The translations under genes and the position numbers were made by a program. Under the pieces are notes generated by a model. The model saw only the letters and a list, made by a program, of their open reading frames with translations. It did no database searches and was not told where the DNA came from. Positions 23,679 to 35,316 of a stretch of DNA of 64,000 nt are shown piece after piece (the stretch's first letter is position 1; every line of letters starts with the position of its first letter). Source of the DNA: Pyricularia pennisetigena (lineage: Eukaryota > Ascomycota > Sordariomycetes > Magnaporthales > Pyriculariaceae); the NCBI RefSeq assembly GCF_004337985.1, contig NC_043743.1, positions 2,464,543 to 2,528,542 on the forward strand, written 5' to 3'.

Positions 23679-26296
23679 ATGGTAGGGCAAATCCTCACAC
23701 TGGGTTTTGAACATAAAAATCCAACAAAAGGACCAAACGTTGACGCTCGAACAAAACAGGCTTCAGCAGTTCGCTCCATGAGCGGAAGGCCGCACCAGAT
23801 GCAGCCAGAAATGCTGCAGAAACCTCATCTTCACGAGACCTTCTTTAGCCTGAGAAATGCACCTCAAGAAAGGCCTCTCTCGGTAGCTACCGAGTTTATG
23901 GAGTCTGACTTTGACGACGACGAGATTCTCAGCGACGTGGAGAATGGTGATAACTCACCCAGATTGAGTGTCAACTCGGTAAGGTTTCCACATCACGCCA
24001 TCGTAGCTTGGATCTTGTACTGATAGGAGTGAACAACTGCGCCCAGTCTGGCCAACCAAGTTTTACAACCCTTTCATCATATGATGAGGTCCAAACTCCG
24101 AGAACAACTCATGCTAGATCAGCGTTCCACTTTGACACGGGCTCGCTGAAGCAAGTTGAAGGACCGAGGGGACCACACCTCTTTAGGAGTGGAAGTATCT
24201 CATCACACTCGATAGAATTTCAGCATGCGCTTTCGTTGTCTCCAATTACGCCAAAAGTAGCAACACAAGGGCAACTGCCAGTTACGTTAGATCTCACACC
24301 ACTGCCGAACAAGAGACGCACGCCTGGCCCTTTCAAATTCACCTCCAAGGACCTTGACACATGCGACCTGGCCAACTGGAGTCCCGAGATGGTTGCGCAG
24401 CAGATGCTCGACTCGGGTATCGAAATGAACCTGGCCGAAAAGTTTGTGGAGAATGATATCACCGGCGCCATCCTCATCACACTCAGGTTCGAGGATCTCG
24501 TCGAGTTGGGCATACAATCTTTTGGGGCCAGGACCAAGATATGGAACGAGATGCACAGGATGATGAATATCCGTGCCGCCTCGCCCAGGCCAGAGACACC
24601 GATCGAGGATGAGCCCGACAAGGAGGTCAGGAGGGAACAGCGAGAGACTGATGGTGCCGACAAGCCGAAGCGCAAGCCTAGCAGGAGGAGAAAGCCCAGC
24701 CAGGAGGACATAATCTCGCCGCTCGAATCCGTATCCATTGTAGGTATCGAGCAGATGATGCCCAAGCCGCACCACTGCAAGAAGGGAGAGAACTGCTCCA
24801 AATGGAGGCGCAACCAACGCATGATCGAGGCGTTCAAGAAGGACCACCCCTTTGTCGACATGGACAAGGGCGGGGTCATCATGGTCGCTGGCGACCCTGG
24901 CAACCCATTGACGGCCGAAGCCCTCAACCACCGGGAGCCAGAGCCTTACCGCCCAACATCAGATGCTATTCCCTCCGTCGTGGGCATCGCGTCCGTGGTG
25001 GCGTCCTCGGACATTATGGGTACCGATGGGATGCCACCACTACAGTATTTGCAGGAGGCATCTCTGCGCAGCATTCAGTCTCGGGACCCGCAAGACAATG
25101 TGAGACAGTTCCTCAGCTTCCAAAACAACCTCGACGCTGGGTCGAGTGAAGTACCCCCGACCCCACCGTTTGAGCTTTACCCTCAACAACACCACCACCA
25201 GCCTCGCGAGGCCCTGCGGGCTCTCCCGAAGCTTTCCATCCCCGGCCAGCAGCCAAAGACGTTTTTGCACCCTCCATCGGCTATTACGCCTCGTGTACAG
25301 CAACAGCAGTACCATGAGCGCAGCAATTCGGCTGGCTCGACGCCAGAAGCCACACCGACTGCCATCTACCGCTTTGGCACTCCATTCTCGGACATGGACG
25401 TACCAGTCACTGCCGTGCCGCTCGGCCCCGTGGCCCGCGACACATCTCAGTCCGTCCCCCCTAATATGAATTTCAGGTCACCCATCGCCGGACCCCAGCG
25501 CTCTGCCTCGCGTGCCTCCCGGCGACCTTCGTTCCCCGTGATGCCCGCACTGGCAGAGAACCAGGTGACCATCATCGAGTCCCCGCCGCGGCACAAGAAG
25601 CCCTCGTCGCCGCTCAAGGGCGGCACCGTCATGACTCAAAGGCAGATCCAGGCGCCACCCCGCGTGCAGTACCCCTGGAGTACGGAGCGCGACTTCGAAA
25701 AGGCCATCGCCCCGGCTCCCGGCTCGGCGCTGTCGTCGACGGGCACGGCGACGGTCGCGAGCCGGGTGGGGACGTCGCACGACGCCGAGGGCGTGACCCA
25801 CGCCGGGACGATGCGCAAGCGCAAGACGCGCATGCTCCGGCACGAGTGGCACGAGCACTACTTCACGCTCAAGGGCACGCGGCTCAACATGCACCGCGAC
25901 GCGGCCGACCTCGGCCGCACGCTCGAGTACGTCGACATTGACGACTACGCCATCGCCTGCTCGAGCCTCGCGGGAGGCGGCAAGCTCAACGCCGCCTTCC
26001 GAGCCATGAACATCCGCCGCGGCAGCGCCGGGGACGACGTCGGCGCCTTTAGCTTCCAGCTCATCCCGCAGGACCCGCGCGGCGGCGTCCGTCTTCTGCG
26101 CAAGCGAGAGAGCCTCAACCCTTCAGCCCCGGCCCCGCCGCCCGGCGAAGGCGTCAACGGCACAGGCAAATCGCACCACTTTGCCGTCAAGAGCCGTGAC
26201 GACCGCATCGATTGGATGCGGGAGCTGATGCTCGCCAAGGCGCTGAAGCAGAAGGGCGAGGGATTCGAGGTTAGCGTGAACGGGAACATGATTTGA
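23679..26296 (+). CDS. SAM and PH domain scaffold protein (BOI-like)
   Basis: Exons 23679-23978 and 24047-26296, joined in phase 0 (GTAAGG donor, CCAG acceptor), give 849 residues. A SAM domain occupies about residues 208-274 (NWSPEMVAQQML through WNEMHRM). A conserved short segment with HHCKKGENCSKW follows near residue 340. The middle is Pro/Ser-rich. A PH domain lies at about 685-838, beginning TRMLRHEWHEHYFTLKG, and ends near the C-terminus with DDRIDWMRELMLAKAL. The order SAM then PH is that of yeast Boi1/Boi2, which bind Cdc42-pathway and exocyst components at polarity sites, although an SH3 domain is not visible here. The likely role is membrane-bound polarity or vesicle-tethering scaffold. 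The start is uncertain: an internal ATG at 23778 would shorten the product by 33 residues. Confidence 0.85.
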
Positions 26297-27352
26297 TCTT
26301 TTTTCTTCTTCTACATCTGCTTCCTTTTCTGTCCGTTCCTTTACTCTTAATATTCTGTCCCTTTTTTTTTCCTTTTCTTTTTCTGCTCCCATTTCTCTGA
26401 AATTATCAATGATACCTCATGGGGCTTGGAATGTGAAGCCCTGTCACTCCTTTGTTGGTTCTCGAAATACACTTTCAGCATTATCAGGCTCGTTTTTTTT
26501 GTTTCTAAATCTTTCTATCTTTTGATGCTGTTTTCAACGACTACCCCTGGGATTTCCTTTTTTTTTTATTGGGCATATAAACTATAGCGGCACTGCCAAC
26601 GGTGACAAAATGATGAACACATGATTATTCTTTTCAGACTCGCCTCCTTTCTCGTCTTTGGTAATAAAACAAAAAAGCTTGCAATATTTGCTTTACGTGC
26701 CCATTCATGACTCCCCTCGGTGAACGCACAAGCTGGGCCGGCCAGACATGGTTTTTGCTAAAGAAAGCCCTTACATTCTAGTTTTGGATGCTTGTTGGGT
26801 TCGTACCTGAATTTAACGCCGAAATTCAAACACCCAATTTGACCAGCTAAAGGCAAGGTCATCACTAAGCGTGCATTCTTTCACGAGGTTGACTGTAAAG
26901 GCGCAATACTATAATATTGCTCTAGATCTGGGGTAAACATCGTTGGGGGACTTGGCTTCAGGTCGGTCAAGTTCATACTGCTGGCCTGACATTGCATTAA
27001 CAGCAAGTCCAGTGAAATTCTGTCACCATGTTGCATCTGATTTCGCCTTGTCCTGTTCTTCTCCATTCAAAATGTATGTTACATGTACAACATGGTACAA
27101 CAGTTTTATGTCTACACATCCCAAGCCGGCGGCGAGTGTCCAGTCAGCCTCGATAAAATCGGTCCCTAATAAAGAGCGGGAGAGATACTGTTCTCGGCAT
27201 CGCTGGGACATCTAATAGTACACGCGAGACCTTCGCCCTCAGCCTCAATCCGCCGTCCCGCAAGCGAAATAAAAAAAAGCCAGCCACAGCCATCGGCTCT
27301 GGCAATGAACTGTCCGCCATTAACACCCCTTATTGCACCCATGCAACAGCCA
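26297..27352. other. Convergent spacer
   Basis: 3' flanks of the SAM-PH gene and the mitoribosomal gene. T-rich stretches are present. No gene is seen. Confidence 0.5.
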
Positions 27353-28452
27353 CTAAAACTTCGGATCCGGTCGGGCCCTGATGTTGGCTAGGCTGCTGAC
27401 GACATCCCAGTCGATGTGCCTCCACCACCTGGTGATATACAGCCTCTTTGACTCGCGCTCCTTCTCTCCGTAGATGATGCCGTAGTCGGTCGTCCAGACG
27501 TGCTCCCAGGTGTTGAGGCACAGCACGGGTGTGAGGCTGGAATCGGAGATGCCGCCATGAGCCTTTTCGGTCTTTTGCAGGCTGGGATCCGAGACGGCGG
27601 CCTGCTGCTTGCTCATCCATCCGTCGACGCCGTTGACCTCGGGTCCCTGGCTGTCGACCGTGTTCATGTCGACGGTCTGGCGGCGGTAGTGGGCCTTAGG
27701 GTAAGGCGTGCCGGCCAGGTATGTCGGCAGCAGGCGGAAGATCTCCTTGCCCGATGTGGTCTTGGTCTTGACGAGCCAGACAAAACCCGGGCCGAACATG
27801 GCGAGGGCCGTCACGAGGAACTCGCGCTGGAGCGTTTCGATGCTGCCAAAGTCTTGCTCGAGCTGCTCGCGCAGCAGGTTTGGAATCTCAACAGGCTCCG
27901 AGGACAGACCGTCGAAGAAGAAGTGGTTGTTATGCGCCATGCTGGCATAGTTGAAGGTAGGGGCGTTGAGGGGATCGCGGGCGGTACGGATGGCCAAGTC
28001 CCTCAGCGAGTTGCGGCCGGTGCTGATGTCGTTTGCCTTGCCTGTGTGCCGAATGGCCGGGGATGGTTAGTAATTTTTTTTGGGTGATTCAAAAAAAAAC
28101 TTTTTTTAACAATAAGTAGAGGGAGAAGACTCGGCTAGCAAGACCAAGATCATCGTCATCACTCTTGGGGGGTTTTTTTTTCATGTCCATTCTGGAAGAC
28201 AGAAAAAAAAAAAGACACACCATTCGTCAACCTGTTCAGCTTCTTTAATGCCAGTGTCATGTATTGGGTCCAGGCAAGATCAACAGCCCTGGCAGAAAGG
28301 AATTGGTTGTCTTGGGGGCCGATGCCATGCTGGAGAAACTGCTGCTTGTCTTTTTGCAGCACCGGCATGAGGTGCTCGAATCTGCGCTGAACCAGTGGCC
28401 TCAATGGTTGTATTTGCCGCCTCAGCGGTATTCTTAACGTTGGGCGCAACAT
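27353..28452 (-). CDS. Mitochondrial small ribosomal subunit protein, superoxide-dismutase fold (mS42/mS43, Rsm26/Mrp1 type)
   Basis: Exons 28452-28221 and 28041-27353 (intron 179 nt, donor GTGTGT, acceptor ACACAG, phase 1) give 306 residues. The N-terminus is Arg-rich with no acidic residue in the first 25, as expected for mitochondrial import. The rest is an Fe/Mn superoxide dismutase fold. The second metal ligand region is kept (AHNNHFFFDGL), but the DVWEH motif reads NTWEH, so the ligand Asp is Asn, and the domain carries long insertions. Fungal mitoribosomes contain two such proteins, mS42 and mS43, without SOD activity. I cannot tell which of the two this is. Splicing restores LTNGKANDISTG, consistent with the family. 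Confidence 0.85.
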
Positions 28453-29140
28453 GGCTGGTTTGACCTCGTTGTGAAGAACTATCTAAGGTCGGTCGTTCCT
28501 TGTCGTCGTCGTCGTCGTCGTCGTCGAGGTAAAGGCTTGTTCAAAGGGGGGGTTGTATGTAACTGCCTTATGGCGGAAGCTTCCTTCAAAATTTCGCAGG
28601 CTTTAGCGCGCCTGAAACACCAGGCACCACACGACCACATCGAAATTGAACTGAATGGACCCCAGGGCGCTACCAAAAACGCGACCAAAAATTACATCGG
28701 ACGATCCCTGCAGTCGCGTCAGTAGCGACACCCCAAGTCCTGAGTTCTTTCGCATGACAAGACCAGGCGCAGCATTGGAGTACTGTGCCTTGATCTAGAC
28801 ATTGCTCAACAAAACAAAAAGACCAGCTTGTTGGTCTGCATTTTCGATTCGCGATCAGCGATCAATCTCATTTTTATTTTTATTTTGTTTTGTTTGCTCG
28901 ATATGAAATTGCTAAATTACTTTCATAACTGCCTGCACCTACCTGCCTTATGTCCGTAACGCCAAATTCGCTGATGTACATGCAAGAATAACAAATCGAT
29001 CGCTAGATTGCGATGAAATACCAGGACATCCGTCCCCAACAGCCAAACTCCCAAATGCCAACTCAAGCCGGCCACAGCGCCCCAATGTTCCCAGAATATT
29101 TTCCGAATATCAGGCTGTTTGGCCATCGGTGAGCATAACC
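28453..29140. other. Spacer upstream of the mitoribosomal gene
   Basis: Promoter of mS42/mS43 and 3' flank of the next gene. It holds a (GTC)8 microsatellite at 28502-28526, about 50 nt before the start codon. No gene is seen. Confidence 0.5.
28502..28526. repeat. (GTC)8 microsatellite
   Basis: Trinucleotide repeat located in the promoter or leader of the mS42/mS43 gene, reading as GAC on the transcribed strand. Confidence 0.9.
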
Positions 29141-30355
29141 TTATTCTTCATCAATCAACTGGAGCAGCTCGAGTTCCGCCCGAACCATGCTCTCAAACTC
29201 TTCACGATCAATCCCGGCTGCGTGCGAGAGCTGGAAAAGGCTCCTGATCGTCCTTGACAAGTGCTGCTTTATTCCAAACTCGCTCTGCGCTCTCCGCTCG
29301 GCCGACTCCTCGAGCTTGCTAACCATCGAGGATCCACTCGAGCTTGCTGCACTGGCGGGCCGCGGGTGAAGAATTACACGGTCGCCATCATCGGCAGCTG
29401 ATCGTCGCGAGCCCTCGGATCCACCCGCAATTGTCCACGATCCTTGTGTCTCACCCGGCTGGGTCTCCTCTGTGCGTTCCTCTTGGCCTGAAGGCCTGGC
29501 AAGACCCAAAGGAGGAGGCGCCAGTGATATGCCATTGTCCGCCAAATTTGCCTCTTCATCCGGGTCGTGATTATCCATGGCCGGTTGAACTGAATCGTAT
29601 CGCGCATAATACGCGTCGTCTGCGTCCGGGCGCATGTGAGTACCCATATTCGATGGATGTGTTGACGGTGGATAAGCAGGGGATGGCTCTGCGGCCGGTG
29701 TACGGGCTGGAGTTGCATCGTATCGGGCCCAGTAGTCGTCATCGTCACCATCATCTTCCTCGGCCGGTTCGACAATCTTTTCCGATTTTGTGTTTGTTCT
29801 GCTCTCGACCGATGCCTCGGTCTGTTTGCTACCCACTCGAGTCGAGCTGAATTTCTCCTCTGCCGCCGAAATGGTTTCCTCTCCGCCAAAAGATGCGAAG
29901 GGATCTGGCTGTTCGACCACACTGACCTCGCCGACTCTCCAGCCATCCCCGCCCCCTTGTGTGTCCCCTGTGCAATATACTAGTCGAAAGAAGATTCCGA
30001 AATCCGATAACGCTACTAGCGCCTGAAGAGTTTCCTCATCGCAGCGGCGGTATCTTGTCGTAACGTCGTGATCCCAGTCAACCTCGATTTCCCCAGAAGA
30101 TGGGTGTGGTTCAAACCGGTCGCTGCGGGCGAGTTCGGTGAGCTGCTCAGTGTTCGCTGTATCGTAGGACAGAAGTCGGATCCACGGGTCGCTGCCTGAT
30201 CCCGATAACAACTGTACACGCTGCCGAAGAATTGGGGACAAGAGAGGCAGAACGCCTTCTGGGGGTTGTGTTGCGAAGGTGGCGCCTGGTAGGAAGAGAA
30301 GAAGGGGCCCGATAATGGCCCTCAAGTCTGGAGGGTTGACGGCTGTCGTGATCAT
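29141..30355 (-). CDS. Uncharacterised acidic protein with YxARYD repeats (404 aa)
   Basis: Intronless. The start is set at the ATG at 30355 because the frame further upstream has no ATG. The N-terminal 150 residues look folded (MITTAVNPPDLRAIIGPLLLFLPG, then LLSPILRQRVQLL and a DFGIFFRLVYC segment). The middle is disordered and very acidic (EEDDGDDDDYWARYD) and carries a second similar unit, DAYYARYDSVQP. The C-terminal about 60 residues form probable helices (FGIKQHLSRTIRSLFQLSHAAGIDREEFESM). There is no signal peptide or clear membrane helix. Same strand as mS42/43 downstream but separated by 0.7 kb. It looks like a conserved single-copy fungal protein, but I do not recognise its function. 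Confidence 0.8.
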   Translation of the reverse strand: MITTAVNPPDLRAIIGPLLLFLPGATFATQPPEGVLPLLSPILRQRVQLLSGSGSDPWIRLLSYDTANTEQLTELARSDRFEPHPSSGEIEVDWDHDVTTRYRRCDEETLQALVALSDFGIFFRLVYCTGDTQGGGDGWRVGEVSVVEQPDPFASFGGEETISAAEEKFSSTRVGSKQTEASVESRTNTKSEKIVEPAEEDDGDDDDYWARYDATPARTPAAEPSPAYPPSTHPSNMGTHMRPDADDAYYARYDSVQPAMDNHDPDEEANLADNGISLAPPPLGLARPSGQEERTEETQPGETQGSWTIAGGSEGSRRSAADDGDRVILHPRPASAASSSGSSMVSKLEESAERRAQSEFGIKQHLSRTIRSLFQLSHAAGIDREEFESMVRAELELLQLIDEE

Positions 30356-31944
30356 GGCGAATGGCTTTGAAAAATGACAATGGCTTATACTCTTGAAAGA
30401 CAATGATTGTAAGTCGTGGGGACGTCGCTGTGGGTGTCGAGGTGAACGGTTGCTGAGGACAAAGTTGTATTATACGACAATCAACGTAATGCTATCACAT
30501 GTAATAAGACAAGGAAATATACGCCGCCAGTGTTTCAGGGTCTGAAAGGAGAAGGTACCCTGAGGGATGCCAGGTTTACGTGACAAGGATTTGGAGTCAG
30601 AGAATTAGGGAATGAATCAGAGATGAAGTGCAAGCGCAATTGAGGCAAGCAGGAGATGGTTTATAGCTGGCGATTGGTAAGTGGGCTAAGAAGAGTGCAC
30701 TGTTTATGATCATGAAGGCTTGCAGATGCGGCGTGCGCGAGTCTGATGGTGGCGGGCGGCTGTGTACGTTTGGCCGCCTTTGAAGCGGACGTCACAGGAC
30801 CCACGGCACTGCCGAATGTGGCTTGGAGTCTTCAGCTAATGATACCTAGACACACGGGCGTGCACCCTTATTTTCTCACGTTAGACCCTTCCGACACTTG
30901 TCTTGAAAACAAGCTTCTCCCCTCGGGCAAACGGAACATGGAGATGTCATTCTGGATTCTGGTGTCTCATACGCTTTTGCATGTTTCCACGCAAACACAT
31001 GTTAAAAAAAATCACACAGGCAGACACATACACACACGCACGCACAAAGGAGAAAATAAAATAATAAAAATAGCTGGGCTAGGTCCTAATTAGTCCTAGG
31101 TTCAATAATTGGTTGCGCACTTAGGAAGGAGGTGTTGACAGTAAAAACCCCAAACTGAACATCAGTCCAGTCCTTACTCACTCCACCCACTCAGATAAAT
31201 ACTAACAGGCGGATGGTCGGTCGATCGGCTGGTCGCGGTAACAGGCATTGACCCTCCGAATGCCGCCGAACTTTCGGAACAAGTACAGAATAGATGCATA
31301 GTACCAAGACACTAACCTCCGACTGGGGGAAAGCCTCCCTCAGTACTTGCTCTCTGGAGGCTGTTCTAGAGCTAAAATCAGCCTGGTCAGGTCGGCACAA
31401 AGTAGGCACATGGCAGTCCAGGTAGGAAAGAAGCTCAACCTTTCGAAGATACTTTCTCTACGGGCTGGGTGCACCCCTTGAACAATGAACAATTATACTA
31501 GTATCTACTGAGTCGATCCTATCTGTATGCAAAATACGCATGTGGGTGTTCAATGTTATGGCAAGGTAGGGTCTGTCTCTTAATTCTTGGGATATTACCA
31601 CCTAACCTAACGGTTTCGCAGAGACAGCCCAAAAGGGAAATCAAAATCCTACGCTTGCTACGGTACTTCTAGATTCTAGCAGTGTGGGTACGGTTACGGT
31701 GCGGTACGGTACGTGCGCGGGGAATGCCTCAAACAGAAAGGACAGCCACATCGAATGACGACGGCCCAGCCAAAATCTCTTTTCGGATCAGGCTTTGCAT
31801 GCATCCGAAGCCGCGAGGTTGTCGCAAATATCCACATGTCAACTGAAAAACGTCTTTAGAGGCTGATTCATTGGGTGGAAGTCACCCTAACCAATTGGCA
31901 AGACGCAATTACTTGAGCTCAAAGATTACGACGGCTCGGCTTTG

Positions 31945-31998
<54 letters not shown>

Positions 31999-32178
31999 CC
32001 TGTACTCGTAGTTCTTGTGAACAAGCGACGCACAGCTACAGCCGACAGACTAAACCACCGTCAACGCAGCGTCGCATCAGAAGTGGCCGCGGTGTACGCC
32101 AAAAAAAAGCGCCGTTCCTAGAGCGGCGTTTTCGGAGAATCTACCAACCTCAGTAATTAGGGAACAAGGCTCGAGTGC
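30356..32178. other. 1.8-kb divergent spacer
   Basis: Lies between the 404-residue gene and TPC1, which are transcribed away from it. It includes a TACGGTTACGGTGCGGTACGG-type repeat cluster around 31688-31714 and a 46-nt T tract. No gene is seen. Confidence 0.5.
31950..31995. repeat. Poly(T) tract of 46 nt
   Basis: Uninterrupted T run about 185 nt upstream of the TPC1 start codon. It may behave as a nucleosome-excluding promoter element or may simply be a microsatellite. Confidence 0.9.
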
Positions 32179-33361
32179 ATGTCAGCCGCCAACACAGAGC
32201 GCTTGAAAGATGAGGTAACCAGCGCGCGCATAAACACACCGCCCAGCTAGCTATCCAGCTACTTAACCTTTCGCCCCGTCACATGCCGGACATAACGTGG
32301 CTTGACTTGACTTAACAATGTGTTCTGGAATGTCTAGGGCTCGAAATTACAGGTCGTTGTTGCGGGCGCAACGGCCGGGATGATAGCCCGGTAAACACAG
32401 ACCTTCCCGCCAAGTTATATACCAATGATTACCAACATGTGACCCAAGCTAACATGCTCACGACAGCTTCGTCATCGCCCCCCTTGATGTCGTCAAAATC
32501 CGTCTTCAGCTTCAGACGCACTCGCTCTCCGACTCGCTGTCGCAAAGAGCCGAGCTGCTGCGTGGCGGACCGGTTTACAAGGGCACCTTGTCTACCATGC
32601 GGCACATAGTCCGTCATGAGGGCATCACGGGCCTTTGGAAGGGAAACGTCCCTGCCGAGCTGCTCTACATCACCTACTCGGCTGTGCAGTTTACCTCGTA
32701 CCGAAGCGCGGCCCAGCTGCTTCACCGCGTAGTCGGCGAAGACCGTCAGCTCCCGGCTGCTGCCGAGTCCTTTGTGGCCGGCGCCGCCGCAGGGATTGCA
32801 TCGACCACGGTTACGTACCCGCTCGATCTCCTGCGCACCCGGTTTGCTGCCCAGGGAAGTGGCGACGATCGTGTATACCCGTCATTGCGTCGGGCTCTGG
32901 CCGATATTTGGCGAGACGAAGGATATAGGGGTTTCTTCCGTGGGCTAGGGCCAGCGGTTGGTCAGACGTTTCCGTTCATGGGCATCTTTTTCGCCGCGTA
33001 CGAATCGTTGCGGGCTCCGCTGGCCGATCTAAAGCTTCCTTTCTGGGGCGGCCAGCTTGCGCTTGCGAGTATGACCGCCAGCGCCCTGGCCAAGACAGCA
33101 GTCTTTCCGCTTGATCTCGTGCGCAGGCGGATCCAGGTTCAGGGGCCTACGAGGTCTAAATATGTGCACAAGAACATCCCAGAGTACAAAGGGACGTTTT
33201 CGACCATAAGCACAATAATCAGGACTGAAGGCATCAGAGGGCTCTATCGCGGGCTGACTGTTAGTCTGATAAAATCTGCTCCAGCCAGTGCCGTGACTAT
33301 GTGGACATACGAAAAGGTGCTTAGAGCTCTCATCACGCTCCAGTCCGAGAAGCATGATTAG
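32179..33361 (+). CDS. tpc1: Mitochondrial thiamine pyrophosphate carrier TPC1
   Basis: Three exons, 32179-32214, 32338-32390 and 32467-33361, give 327 residues. The tiny first exon ([12 protein letters not shown]) and the second ([17 protein letters not shown]) were found from frame and similarity to fungal TPC1, and both junction phases agree. The protein is a six-span mitochondrial carrier with three repeats bearing PX(D/E)XX(K/R) signatures: [16 protein letters not shown] and PLDLVRRR. Family resemblance is specific, including VQGPTR-x-x-YVHKNIP and [24 protein letters not shown]1 exchanges cytosolic thiamine pyrophosphate for matrix nucleotides, supplying the cofactor for pyruvate and 2-oxoglutarate dehydrogenases. 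No thiamine riboswitch core is evident in either intron. Confidence 0.92.
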
Positions 33362-33798
33362 AAGTAAGCATGGTCGATTACGTCGGCTTAGAGTCTAGAT
33401 GGTTGACCTAGGGCTTTGGCCAGGCTGTTTTTGAAACCGTTGACCCTCAAGAATTATACTGTATAATATAATACGCCAATAAATCTGCAAATTGTAGCTT
33501 TGGAGCTTGGTTACATCGGGGTTGATGCACTTTGTTGTAATAAATATATGGCCTATTGTATCACGGCCAAGCTGTAGGAATCTCGTATTTCCGCTCCTCG
33601 TTTTATTATGAACCTAGGAAAAAGTTTTGGCAAGTCAATTCTATGTGACGCGTTATTTTGTTATACATCACGCCTGGACGTTTGTCTCTTCAGAACTGAC
33701 ACCAAGCGCAAACACACAATTCTCAGCACCTTTTGTATTCCTGCAAACAAATCAAGGGCCCCCCTGTCGTCATCATCAAAGACCCCTGACAGAACGGT
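33362..33798. other. Convergent spacer
   Basis: 3' flanks of TPC1 and MIC26/27. AATAAA-like signals occur near 33477. No gene is seen. Confidence 0.5.
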
Positions 33799-34733
33799 CT
33801 ATTTCCCTTTCCTCACCCAGTTCTCCAAAGCCTCCCTCGCCTTGGAGACCTTGTCCCCAACCATCTGCTTGCCGAGGCGCCAGTGGACCTTGGCGAACGA
33901 GACGCCCTTTTCGACACCCTCGCGGGTCCGGAGGTGGGCGTCTGCGATGACGGGGAACCTCTGCTCGTACCTCCATGCCAGGTCGCCGACGTTGCGCATG
34001 GTGACGGGCAGGAGGGCCCAGCCGGCGGCGACGCCAAAGGCGACAGGAGCGGCGGCGCGGACGACGACGTTGCGGCGGCGCGCCACGATGCTGCCGGCCA
34101 TGGAGGCGACCAGGACGTATACCAGGCCCGGCATCAGGCGCTCGCCGCTTTCGCGCGCCGGGGCCACCGAGGCCGCTGTCGACGTGAAGGACTGCTCCAG
34201 GTTAAAGACCCGCTCAACGGCCCTCTGGACGCGGTCCTCGGCCACGGCGGCCTGACGGTGCAGGAACAGCCGCGTGCGCCGGATCTGCAGGGCCAGCTGG
34301 TCCGTCGGCGTCGGGCCCCGGGCGGCGGCTTGTTTCTGCTGGGCGGGTTCCGTGACCGCAGGCGGGGTGGCTGAGTTGGGGATGACGTCTGGCGTCTTCG
34401 GGGCTGGAGGGGGCGTGTCTTCGGAGTCGTCGTAGATGGACTTTCGCGGCTGTTTTTTTGTGGAATGGATCACGTCTGTCAGGATACAGTTTGCATGTTG
34501 ATAATAGGCAGGACGGCCTCGAAGATCTATTCTCGGGGAGACAAACAGGTTTGGGAGATTCAGCGTGTGCGGTAGCAGGATAGAAGGCGACACTGCCGAC
34601 CAAGAGACCGGCCGTCAATTGTGCCGCAGCACGCTGTTCGATTGAGAGTGTGTTAGCAGCTATCACGACCATAAACAAAGTCAATCGTGCGCGTGTGACA
34701 TCTCACCTGGCCCATCAGTAGCCTGGCAGCCAT
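33799..34733 (-). CDS. MICOS complex subunit, MIC26/MIC27 (apolipoprotein O) family
   Basis: Exons 34733-34707, 34633-34547 and 34449-33799 give 254 residues, with all junctions in phase 0. The first exon encodes only MAARLLMGQ. The second encodes RAAAQLTAGLLVGSVAFYP and a short linker. The third resumes with PRKSIYDDSED, a segment typical of fungal members. The middle carries QIRRTRLFLHRQAAVAEDRVQRAVERVF, followed by two hydrophobic helices (LMPGLVYVLVASMAGSIVA and AAPVAFGVAAGWALLPVTM) in the inner membrane. The C-terminus is amphipathic and basic. MIC26/27 proteins bind cardiolipin, stabilise MIC10 oligomers and help form crista junctions. The second intron has a GTTTGT donor. The gene shares a 583-bp divergent promoter region with OCT1, also mitochondrial. 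Confidence 0.88.
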
Positions 34734-35316
34734 TTTCAACCCTTTTGAACGATGGACGGAGCTTTGACAAGGGAGGGACGATTAGTATGTTGGATCAAAG
34801 GTTGTGGATGTTCTGATTGTAAAGCATTGCTGAGCCTGCTTTCGTAGTGGAGCCGGGATGACGCCGCGGTTATTTCCGGTGGTCCAGCTTTGGTTTGTTT
34901 GCTGGCTTGCTTGGCCAATGCATGCCGCAATTGTCCGGCGGTCCGATTTTTTTTTTTCTTTTTTCTCTGCTACTGCCCGTCCTATAGCGACAGCAGTCAC
35001 CAGTCCGTCCACTAAATTCAGATCCACAGTACCTGACTGCATGCCTGTAGACAACCAACCCATGGACAAACTCCATGATCCACAATTATGTAGCAGAAGA
35101 GCTACGGCTCCCTTGAGTTGTGACGAAGGGTATTCGGAAAGACACAGTTTATTTTCCTAGACTTTGTCAGGACGAACAAACAACTACAGAAATTCAACCC
35201 GACAACAATCTGCATCGAAATCTAACAGATTAAACCGCCAAAGTCTTCGCGACACCAACGCACGCACGCACGCACGCGACCACCTGCGATGTCGGCGGCG
35301 CCTAGACGACACAGCG
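34734..35316. promoter_or_regulatory. Divergent promoter region of MIC26/27 and OCT1
   Basis: 583 bp between two start codons on opposite strands, both of mitochondrial genes. It contains a T-rich tract near 34948-34964 and an (ACGC)n run at about 35260-35279 in the OCT1 leader. Specific factor sites cannot be named with confidence. Confidence 0.5.

Noticed and set aside
27500..28087. 195-codon antisense frame over the mitoribosomal gene
   Set aside because: Fully antisense to a conserved coding exon. GC-rich codons create open antisense frames.
27353..28452. Active superoxide dismutase
   Set aside because: A ligand Asp is Asn and large insertions are present. The mitoribosomal mS42/mS43 family explains the sequence better.
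32110..32135. GCCG hairpin followed by TTTT, terminator-like
   Set aside because: It lies upstream of a nuclear Pol II gene. Bacterial-type terminators do not apply, and no Pol III gene is adjacent.
32215..32466. Possible thiamine riboswitch in TPC1 introns
   Set aside because: The conserved CTGAGA and partner segments of fungal TPP riboswitches are not found in either intron.
33883..34374. 163-codon frame antisense to MIC26/27
   Set aside because: Shadow of a conserved exon with strong third-position GC.
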